The notes beneath the pieces are model-generated. The model did not search any database. It worked only from the letters and a program-made list of their open reading frames with translations, and had not been told where the DNA came from. A DNA stretch of 48,769 bases from Lachnospiraceae bacterium (lineage in GTDB: Bacteria > Bacillota > Clostridia > Lachnospirales > Lachnospiraceae). The stretch is taken from NCBI GenBank assembly GCA_022793375.1, contig JAAWCS010000072.1:1-48769 (forward strand). The letters run 5' to 3'. Positions 5,741-12,992 of the stretch are shown here, in pieces (positions within the stretch are counted from its first letter, which is position 1; every line of letters starts with the position of its first letter). Position numbers and translations under genes: made by a program.

Positions 5741-8560
5741 ATGGATTATGCAACCATCGTTACGAATGTAAAAAACGGTGTCATACAGACGCCGGCTTAC
5801 GTTTTTGATTTGGATATACTCAGGCGCAAGGTGGCGATGATCTGCGAGATCCTTGGAAGCCATGCAAAGATGTGCTACGCGATCAAGGCCAATCCCTTTA
5901 TCCTAAAGCCGATCGACGACATGGTGCCCAAATATGAGGTCTGCTCCCCCGGGGAGCTGGAGATCTGCCGCAGCAGCGGAATCCCGATGGAAAAGATCGT
6001 CTTTTCCGGGATCAACAAGACGCGGGAGAGCGTGGATACGGCGGCCAAATACGGGGTCGGCGTGATGACCGTGGAATCCCTGCATCAGTTTGACCTGATC
6101 GCGGAGTGCGCCGCGCGGATGCGCCGCACGATCCGGGTGATCCTGCGCTTGACAAACGGTTCGCAGTTCGGCATCAATGAAAAGGATATCGAGAGCCTGG
6201 TTTCCCGGCGGGAGGAATTCGGCTTTGTGCACATGCTGGGCGTGCAGTATTTTACCGGTACGCAGAAGAAGAAGAGCGACCACATTATAAAAGAGCTGGA
6301 GTATGCCGGCGATTTCTGCGCCCGCCTGATGGAAAAGTATCACTATAATATGGAACAGTTTGAATACGGGACAGGCTTGTGGGTTCCGTACTTTACGGGC
6401 GATTCCTTTGAAGGGGAATTTACGGATCTGATGCGCATCCGCGATTACCTGGCCGAAAAGAAGTATCCCTATGAAGTGATTTTGGAGATGGGCCGTTATC
6501 CGGCTGCCTCCTGCGGATATTTTGCCACCAGGGCGGAGGACTGCAAGACCAACGAGGGCGTAAATTACTGCATCATTGACGGCGGAATTCACCACATCAA
6601 TTATTACGGGCAGAATATGGCTCTCAAAACGCCGATCATCGATCATTACCCGATGCACCGCAGCAGCGAGGATGCCGAGAAAAAGTGGATGCTCTGCGGC
6701 TCGCTCTGTACGTTTAACGATGTGGTGGCGCGCAACGTACCGCTTACGGACCTGCGGATCGGCGACTATTTTATTTTCCACCATATCGGCGCATATGCGG
6801 TGACCGAGGGCGGATATCTGTTTTTGAGCCGCAACCTGCCGAAAATTTATTTTGCCGACGAGCACTATGGGATCCGCCTGGTGCGCGAAGGAATGTCGAG
6901 CCATATTTTGAATACGCCCAACGAAGGCCCGCGCCTCGACCGGGCCTATACGGTGCCGGTGCGCAGCGAGGAGGCGGCTTCCCTGGAGCCGGGATTTTCC
7001 GGCAGCGATCTGAGGGATTCGGTCTTTGCCGCGCAGAGCGAGAGCCGTGCGGCCGATTCAGTGTTTCCGCTTGAGCGGGAGACGGAGCAGACGATCGTGA
7101 TTCCTTCGACGGCGGTTTTACAGGAAATCGAACGGGAAGCGCCGCGCCGCCGCTTTACGCCGGAAACGGATGTTCCGGGGAATGCGCGGCAGGAACAGCG
7201 GCGGCAGAATGGCGCAAGACGACAGGGGACGTCCCGGCAGCCGGTTACCTCCGGCGGCCAGAAGCGCGCCCAGCCGGAAAGCGAGTCGGAGAAAGGAGAC
7301 CCAAGGCGTCCGATGCGGGAAGATAAAAAGAAAACGCGCTCTCGACCGCCTTTTTTCCTGATCGGTCTGGTCTTGGCAGCCGTCGTCCTGGCGGTGGGGA
7401 TCTATTTTTACCGCCGTGTGATCCGGGAATACGAGGCGGAAGCGGGAACCGCGGTGATGACGTCCGACCTGCTGCGCTATTCGTCGGACCAGGAAAAGAA
7501 TCGGGGCGCGGTGGCGTTAGAGACGTCGATTCCCGGGTACTATCCGGTGGAGATTTCACTGCCGCCCTTTACCTACCAGGTGACAATCCATGTGCAGGAT
7601 ACGACGCCGCCGTCCGCGCAGGCTAGGCCGGTGTCCCTTGAATATGGGAGTCAGTGCCGGCCGGAGGATTTTGTCGGGCCGATTACAGATGCGTCGCCGG
7701 TGACGGTTTCCTTTGCGGTGGAGCCGGATTTTTCGGTGTCCGGCGAGCAGCAGGTGCGGCTGGTCCTGACGGATTCCGTGGGCAATAGATCGGAGCTGAC
7801 CGCGCTTTTGACCATCGGCGAAGAGCTGCCCTTTGACGAGGAGTCGCCGGTGGTCGGCACGGAGGACATTTATGTGACGCAGGGCGGGACGGTTTCCTAT
7901 AAGAAAGTCATCCGCGCCTACGACAACATAGACAGCGAAGAAGAACTGACGCTGGAGGTGGACAACAGCAAGGTCAACCTCAATGAAGTCGGGGACTACC
8001 CCTATACGGTCACGGTCACCGACCGCAATGGTAACTCGGCTTCGGCCAGCGCTGTGGTGCATGTGCTGGAGGCGGATTCGCAGGTGGCGGATATTGACAA
8101 GGTGAACGAACTGGCGGATGAAATTCTCTCCGAGATATTGACCGATGAAATGACGCCCATCGAACAGCTGCGGGCGATCTACGACTGGGTGCAGAATACG
8201 ACCCATTATGAGGGGGAGGCGGAGGAAAACGACGCGGCCCTGGCAGCCTATATCGGCTTTACCGAGCACAAGGGCAATTGCTTTACCTACGCGTCCCAGG
8301 CGCAGTTTTTGCTGACGCGGGCGGGAATCGACAATCTGATTGTGGTCAAGGTCGTGCCGGAGGGCCGCACGGATATTTCGACCCACCGCTGGAACCTGGT
8401 CAATATCGGCGAGGGCTGGTACCACTATGACTGTACGCCCCGCAAGGACCGGCGCGATTTCTTCTATTTGACGGATGCGGAGCTGATGGAGTATTCCAAT
8501 TCCCATGAAGGGTACGGAACGCATGTCTATGATCCGAGCCTGTATCCGCACATTGAGTAA
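5741..8560 (+). CDS. PLP-dependent decarboxylase / membrane anchor / transglutaminase fusion
   Basis: A 939-residue protein in three parts. Residues 1-395 form a fold-type III PLP enzyme of the ODC/LysA superfamily: Lys49 in YAIKANP should bind PLP, EMGR (249-252) is the phosphate-binding EPGR equivalent, and Cys323 in GSLCTFND is the active-site Cys. The acidic residue that follows this Cys in ornithine (CD) and diaminopimelate (CES) decarboxylases is Thr here, and the usual HxGS is YFTGT, so the substrate is probably not ornithine or DAP. Residues 400-535 are a basic, disordered linker and 537-556 a single membrane helix. Residues 570-780 look like extracellular Ig-like repeats. Residues 790-939 are a transglutaminase-like domain with Cys847, His882 and Asp897. 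The inferred topology is PLP domain inside, transglutaminase outside. GGGAGG precedes the ATG. First gene of the operon. Confidence 0.85.
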   Translation: MDYATIVTNVKNGVIQTPAYVFDLDILRRKVAMICEILGSHAKMCYAIKANPFILKPIDDMVPKYEVCSPGELEICRSSGIPMEKIVFSGINKTRESVDTAAKYGVGVMTVESLHQFDLIAECAARMRRTIRVILRLTNGSQFGINEKDIESLVSRREEFGFVHMLGVQYFTGTQKKKSDHIIKELEYAGDFCARLMEKYHYNMEQFEYGTGLWVPYFTGDSFEGEFTDLMRIRDYLAEKKYPYEVILEMGRYPAASCGYFATRAEDCKTNEGVNYCIIDGGIHHINYYGQNMALKTPIIDHYPMHRSSEDAEKKWMLCGSLCTFNDVVARNVPLTDLRIGDYFIFHHIGAYAVTEGGYLFLSRNLPKIYFADEHYGIRLVREGMSSHILNTPNEGPRLDRAYTVPVRSEEAASLEPGFSGSDLRDSVFAAQSESRAADSVFPLERETEQTIVIPSTAVLQEIEREAPRRRFTPETDVPGNARQEQRRQNGARRQGTSRQPVTSGGQKRAQPESESEKGDPRRPMREDKKKTRSRPPFFLIGLVLAAVVLAVGIYFYRRVIREYEAEAGTAVMTSDLLRYSSDQEKNRGAVALETSIPGYYPVEISLPPFTYQVTIHVQDTTPPSAQARPVSLEYGSQCRPEDFVGPITDASPVTVSFAVEPDFSVSGEQQVRLVLTDSVGNRSELTALLTIGEELPFDEESPVVGTEDIYVTQGGTVSYKKVIRAYDNIDSEEELTLEVDNSKVNLNEVGDYPYTVTVTDRNGNSASASAVVHVLEADSQVADIDKVNELADEILSEILTDEMTPIEQLRAIYDWVQNTTHYEGEAEENDAALAAYIGFTEHKGNCFTYASQAQFLLTRAGIDNLIVVKVVPEGRTDISTHRWNLVNIGEGWYHYDCTPRKDRRDFFYLTDAELMEYSNSHEGYGTHVYDPSLYPHIE

Positions 8561-8571
8561 AGGGGCAAAGT

Positions 8572-10098
8572 ATGCAGAACCATATTTTAGAGTATTTAGA
8601 CGAAACGGTACGGCGGGTTCCGGACAAGCTGGCTTTTGGCGGCGGGACGGACAAAGACGGGATGACTTTTGCGCAGGTGGACAAAGCCAGCCGGGCAATC
8701 GGCAGCTTTTTAGCCGCCAGAGGACTTTTTAAAGCGCCGGTCGTGGTATTTATGAACCGCCATCCGAGCGCGGTGGCCGCTTTTTTGGGCGTGCTTCAGG
8801 GCGGCTGCTATTATGTGCCGATTGACGAGGAAATGCCGCGAAGCCGCATTGACCTGATCCTGGAAAACCTGCATCCTCAGGGGATTTTGTGCGACGAAAG
8901 CACACTGGATACGGCCCGCACCTTTGATTTTGCGGGCGAACTGTGGCTGTACAAAGAGCTGGCGCAGACGCCGGTTGAGGATACGGCCCTGGCGGCCGTG
9001 CGGGCGCGCACAATCGATACCGATCCGGTCTATGTGTATTTTACGTCCGGCTCGACCGGCATTCCCAAAGGGGTGGCCAGTAGCCATCGGGCGCTGATTG
9101 GCTATATTGAGCAGCTTTCAGAGGTCCTGGAGCTTAGCGAGGATACGGTGTTTGCCAATCAGACGCCGCTGTATTTTGATGCCAGCTTAAAAGATATTTT
9201 CCCGACGCTGAAATGGGGAGCGACCGCTTACATTGTTCCTAAGAGCCTCTTTAAATTTCCGATGCAGACGCTGGACTTTTTGATTGACCGTAAGGTCAAT
9301 ACACTGTGCTGGGTCGTATCGGCGCTGACAATGCTGTCGGCCTTTGGGGCGCTTCAGGAGAAGCCGCCGACGGCTCTGAGGAGGGTGGCTTTTGTCGGCG
9401 AGGTTTTCCCGGTCAGACAGTTTAATATCTGGAAGCGGACGCTGCCGGAGGTGCGTTTTACGAACCTGTACGGGCCTACGGAGGGCACGGGCATATGCTG
9501 CTACTATCACGCGGACCGCGAATTTGCCCCCGAAGAAGCGATCCCGATCGGCCGGCCGCTGAAAAATACGGAGATTTTGCTTTTGACCGATGAAAACAAG
9601 CCGGCCGAGCCCGGCGAGCAGGGCGAAATCTGCATCCGCGGTACGTGTTTGTCGCTTGGCTATATCAACGATCCAGAGCGGACGGCGGCGGTCTTTGTGC
9701 AGAATCCGTTGAATACGGCATATCCGGAGCTGATTTACCGCACCGGCGACATCGGGCGCTGGAACGAGGCCGGCGAGTTGATGTTCGTATCCCGCCGGGA
9801 TTTTCAGATCAAGCATATGGGGCACCGGATTGAACTGGGCGAGATCGAAGTCAATGCCAACCGCATCGACGGGGTCCGCAGTTCCGGCTGTATTTATGAC
9901 CGGGAAAAAGACCGGATTATCCTGTTCTACACCGGTGAAACCACCGAAAAAGAGCTGACCGTGCAGCTCAAGCAAAAATTGCAGCGCTATATGCTGCCCA
10001 ACGTAACAAAGCGGTTAGAGGCAATGCCTCTTACGGCCACCGGCAAAATTGACCGTGTGAAGCTAAAAGAAATATATGAAACAGAAAGGAAGAAATGA
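8572..10098 (+). CDS. DltA-like amino-acid adenylation enzyme
   Basis: A stand-alone adenylation enzyme of 508 residues, about the size of DltA (D-alanine:carrier protein ligase). Core motifs: A3 TSGSTG (158-163), A4 FDASL (202-206), A5 NLYGPTEGT (298-306), A7 YRTGDIGRW (389-397), A8 with GHRIELGEIE (417-426) and A10 TGKIDR with Lys492. The Asp in FDASL occupies the position that holds the alpha-amino group in enzymes using alpha-amino acids, so the substrate is probably an amino acid. It starts 11 bases after the fusion gene and overlaps the carrier protein gene by four bases (ATGA). It should load the carrier with an aminoacyl thioester in the cytoplasm. Whether the substrate is D-alanine or a product related to the upstream PLP enzyme cannot be read from sequence. 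Confidence 0.88.
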   Translation: MQNHILEYLDETVRRVPDKLAFGGGTDKDGMTFAQVDKASRAIGSFLAARGLFKAPVVVFMNRHPSAVAAFLGVLQGGCYYVPIDEEMPRSRIDLILENLHPQGILCDESTLDTARTFDFAGELWLYKELAQTPVEDTALAAVRARTIDTDPVYVYFTSGSTGIPKGVASSHRALIGYIEQLSEVLELSEDTVFANQTPLYFDASLKDIFPTLKWGATAYIVPKSLFKFPMQTLDFLIDRKVNTLCWVVSALTMLSAFGALQEKPPTALRRVAFVGEVFPVRQFNIWKRTLPEVRFTNLYGPTEGTGICCYYHADREFAPEEAIPIGRPLKNTEILLLTDENKPAEPGEQGEICIRGTCLSLGYINDPERTAAVFVQNPLNTAYPELIYRTGDIGRWNEAGELMFVSRRDFQIKHMGHRIELGEIEVNANRIDGVRSSGCIYDREKDRIILFYTGETTEKELTVQLKQKLQRYMLPNVTKRLEAMPLTATGKIDRVKLKEIYETERKK

Positions 10099-10331
10099 CA
10101 ATGGATACTTTATTGGAAATTTTGAATGAGATGCACCCGGACGTGGACTTTGAGACTTGCGACACGCTGATCGACGATGAAATTTTGGACTCTTTTGATA
10201 TTGTGTCACTGATTGCGGAGATCAGCAATCAGATGGACGTAACCATTTCTGCAAAAGATATCGTTCCGGAGAATTTCAATTCGGCGCAGGCCCTTTGGGA
10301 GTTGATTGAGCGGTTGGAGGATGAGGAGTAA
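10095..10331 (+). CDS. Acyl carrier protein (DltC-like)
   Basis: A 78-residue acidic carrier protein. Ser33 in ILDSFDIVSL is the site expected to take 4'-phosphopantetheine, and the four-helix carrier pattern is clear. It would accept the aminoacyl group from the upstream adenylation enzyme and hand it to the membrane acyltransferase encoded next. The start at 10095 overlaps the preceding stop; ATG at 10101 is an equally possible start, since AAAGGA lies 5 bases before the first and 11 before the second. Confidence 0.9.
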   Translation: MTMDTLLEILNEMHPDVDFETCDTLIDDEILDSFDIVSLIAEISNQMDVTISAKDIVPENFNSAQALWELIERLEDEE

Positions 10332-10336
10332 GCGGC

Positions 10337-11923
10337 ATGTCGATTACGTCCTACTCCTTTCTGCTTTTTGCCGGGGCGCTCCTGCTTTTGTATTACCGGA
10401 CGCCCCTAAAATGGCAGTGGACGCTGCTATTGGCGGCCAGCTATACATTTTACGCTTTTTCGGGGATCCGTTATCTGGGCTATATTTTGGCGACGACGCT
10501 GTGCACCTATTTCGTGTCCCGCAAAATGGGCGCCCTGAAAGAGTATCAGGAGGCCTTTTTCCGGGAGAATAAGGATATTCTTGACCGGGAGGACAAAAAG
10601 CTCTACAAGGCTTCCGTTAAAAAAAGGCAGAAGGCATGGCTTTTGCTGGCGCTGGTATTTAATTTCGGGATTTTGGCTGTAATCAAATACGGCAACTTTT
10701 TCGTATCCAATATCGGCGCCCTGTTCGGCGCGTCGGGAGATGCGTTTTTCCGGCTGGCACTGCCGCTGGGAATTTCGTTTTATACCTTCCAGACAACCGG
10801 CTATCTGATCGATCTGTATCGGGGAGAGTACCGGGAGGAGAAAAATTTCTTTCGCCTGTCGCTGTTTGTGTCCTTTTTCCCGCAGTTGATTCAGGGGCCG
10901 ATCAGTCGGTTTGGCGCTCTGTCGAAGGAACTCTACGCAGGACATGCCTTTGACGGCCGCCAGGTGGCGTTCGGGCTGCAGCGGATGCTGTACGGATTTT
11001 TCAAAAAGCTGGTGATCGCCGACCGGATTATGGCCGGACTTTCGACGATTTCCGGGGATCCGGCGGCGTATACGGGCGCCTACGCCTTTGTGGGCATGAT
11101 ATTCTACGCGATTGACCTGTACATGGATTTTTCCGGCGGTATTGATATCGTCATCGGCTTTTCGCAGGCGCTGGGGATTACGCTGCCGGAGAACTTCAAG
11201 CGGCCGTATTTTGCGGTCAGCCTGAAAGATTACTGGCATCGCTGGCATATCACGCTCTGCAACTGGTTTAAAGACTATGTGTTTTACCCGATTTCCACAA
11301 GCCCTAAGCTTTTGGCGCGGGCGAAAAAACTAAAGACTGCCGGCCACGCCGGTCTGGCGCGCCGGATTACAGTATACATCGGCAATCTGGCGGTATGGCT
11401 GTTTACCGGCATCTGGCATGGCGCGGCCTGGAATTTTATCATATGGGGCCTGTTAAACGGCTGCTTTTTGCTGCTGTCCCAGGAGATGGAGCCCTTGTAC
11501 CGTAAGTTTTACGAGCGTTTTCCGGGGCTGTCAGAATCGCGCGTTTTTCTGGTTGTGCGTGTGGTGCGGACGTTTTTGTTTGTAAGCCTTTTGTGCATGT
11601 TTGATTATTATGCAAACGCGTCGGTTACCCTGCGGGCGATGGCCGGAATGGTCATGGATTTTGATTTCGCGGTGTTTTTCAACGGGAGCCTGCTTTCGCT
11701 GGGGCTTTCGGCAGCCGATTATGTGATCCTGCTTTTGGCGCTGTGCCTGGTATTCCTCGTAAGCCTTTGGCAGGAACGGGGCGTGGCGGTGCGGGAGAAG
11801 ATCGCGGCGCAGGCAGGGCCGGTGCGCGTACTGATCTGGTACGGCCTGTTTCTGTGCGTACTGTTGTTTGGCGCGTATGGGATCGGATACGATGCCAGCC
11901 AGTTTATCTATAACCAGTTTTAA
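10337..11923 (+). CDS. MBOAT-family acyltransferase (DltB/AlgI-like)
   Basis: A 528-residue polytopic membrane protein. MBOAT hallmarks include LPLGISFYTFQT, SFFPQLIQGPISRF, LYMDFSGGIDI, DYWHRWHITL and FTGIWHGAAWNFIIWG, with the presumed catalytic His361. It is longer than DltB (about 400 residues) and closer in pattern to AlgI/PatA proteins that acylate exopolysaccharides. Together with the carrier protein and the DltD-like protein it should move an acyl or aminoacyl group from a cytoplasmic thioester across the membrane to an acceptor outside. GAGGATGAGGAG just upstream serves as ribosome binding site, and the gap to the carrier gene is five bases. Confidence 0.9.
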   Translation: MSITSYSFLLFAGALLLLYYRTPLKWQWTLLLAASYTFYAFSGIRYLGYILATTLCTYFVSRKMGALKEYQEAFFRENKDILDREDKKLYKASVKKRQKAWLLLALVFNFGILAVIKYGNFFVSNIGALFGASGDAFFRLALPLGISFYTFQTTGYLIDLYRGEYREEKNFFRLSLFVSFFPQLIQGPISRFGALSKELYAGHAFDGRQVAFGLQRMLYGFFKKLVIADRIMAGLSTISGDPAAYTGAYAFVGMIFYAIDLYMDFSGGIDIVIGFSQALGITLPENFKRPYFAVSLKDYWHRWHITLCNWFKDYVFYPISTSPKLLARAKKLKTAGHAGLARRITVYIGNLAVWLFTGIWHGAAWNFIIWGLLNGCFLLLSQEMEPLYRKFYERFPGLSESRVFLVVRVVRTFLFVSLLCMFDYYANASVTLRAMAGMVMDFDFAVFFNGSLLSLGLSAADYVILLLALCLVFLVSLWQERGVAVREKIAAQAGPVRVLIWYGLFLCVLLFGAYGIGYDASQFIYNQF

Positions 11924-11934
11924 GGAGGGCGGCG

Positions 11935-12975
11935 ATGAGAGCAAAGAAATGGTTGGCTGTCGGCGCGACTGCCCTGTGCATCCTGGCGTCGCTCTGGTTT
12001 TTGCAGCGGCTGGTGATGCCTAAGTACATGGGCGATGTGGTGGAAGGCAATTTTATGGCTGAGTATTATGACACCGAGAAGGATCATGACGTGATCTTTA
12101 TCGGCGACTGTGAGGTCTATGAGAATTTCTCGCCGCAGGTTTTGTGGGACGAGTACGGCATCAACAGCTATATCCGCGGCAGCGCTCAGCAGCTGGTGAG
12201 CCAGTCCTATTACGTATTGGAGGATACGCTTCGATATGAAAAACCGGACGTGGTGGTGTTCAGCGTGCTGGCTGTGCCCTACAATGAGCCGGCCAAGGAG
12301 TCTTACAACCGCATGACGCTGGACGGAATGCGCTGGTCTAAGACAAAGTGGGAGGCAATCTGCACCTCGATGACCGAAAAGGAGCAGCTTTTGGACTATA
12401 TATTCCCGATCCTGCGGTATCATTCGCGGATTACGGAACTGGAGAAGGAGGACTTTACCTATCTATTCCATCGGGATTTGGTAAGCCACAATGGGTATTA
12501 CATGCGGGTGGATGCCAAGCCGGCGGACAATGTGCCGGATGGGCGGCCCCTGGCCGACTATACGATCGACGCCGGACAGATGGAATGGCTGGAGAAAATC
12601 CGCCTGCTCTGCGAGGAGAACGGAGTAAAGCTGGTGCTGGTCAAAGCCCCGAGCCTGTATCCATATTGGTATGATGAATGGGAGCAGCAGATCGCGGCCT
12701 ACGCGGAGTCGCACGGCCTGCCCTATATCAATCTGCTGGCGCTCAAGGAGGCGGCGGGCCTGGATTACCAGACAGATACTTACGACGGCGGCCTTCACTT
12801 AAACCTGGCCGGAGCCGAGAAGCTGTCCCGGTATTTCGGAATCTATCTAAAGGAAACCTGCGGATTGGCAGACCGCCGAACGGAGAGCGCGCTGGCGGCC
12901 CGCTGGGAGGAGAACGCCCGCTGGTACGAAGAGGACCGCATCCGCCAAGAATATGAAATCGCCGCCGGAGAATAA
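11935..12975 (+). CDS. DltD/SGNH-like membrane-anchored protein with Cys in place of Ser
   Basis: The 346-residue protein has one N-terminal membrane anchor (about 7-28) and an extracellular SGNH-type domain. Block I reads VIFIGDCEVYENFSP: the usual nucleophilic Ser of GDS is Cys59. The C-terminal block DGGLHLNLAGAEKLS supplies Asp284 and His288. Proteins of this kind pair with MBOAT enzymes (DltB-DltD, AlgI-AlgJ/X) and finish transfer to the polymer. A Cys nucleophile would form a thioester intermediate; alternatively the protein may be a non-hydrolytic acceptor or adaptor. AAGGAGGGCGGCG precedes the ATG, 12 bases after the MBOAT gene. It is the last gene of the operon, followed directly by a terminator. 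Confidence 0.85.
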   Translation: MRAKKWLAVGATALCILASLWFLQRLVMPKYMGDVVEGNFMAEYYDTEKDHDVIFIGDCEVYENFSPQVLWDEYGINSYIRGSAQQLVSQSYYVLEDTLRYEKPDVVVFSVLAVPYNEPAKESYNRMTLDGMRWSKTKWEAICTSMTEKEQLLDYIFPILRYHSRITELEKEDFTYLFHRDLVSHNGYYMRVDAKPADNVPDGRPLADYTIDAGQMEWLEKIRLLCEENGVKLVLVKAPSLYPYWYDEWEQQIAAYAESHGLPYINLLALKEAAGLDYQTDTYDGGLHLNLAGAEKLSRYFGIYLKETCGLADRRTESALAARWEENARWYEEDRIRQEYEIAAGE

Positions 12976-12992
12976 ACGGCGGCGATTTTTTT
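12958..12992 (+). terminator. Terminator of the dlt-like operon
   Basis: ATCGCCGCC (12958-12966) pairs with GGCGGCGAT (12978-12986), followed by seven T. The stem overlaps the last codons of the DltD-like gene, and the T-run abuts the stop of the convergent transglutaminase gene. Confidence 0.85.

Noticed and set aside
8572-12975. A standard dltABCD operon for D-alanylation of teichoic acids
   Set aside because: Gene families match, but the order (A, C, B, D), the long AlgI-like MBOAT, the Cys-type SGNH protein and the PLP/transglutaminase fusion differ from known dlt operons. D-alanine remains possible but is not assumed.
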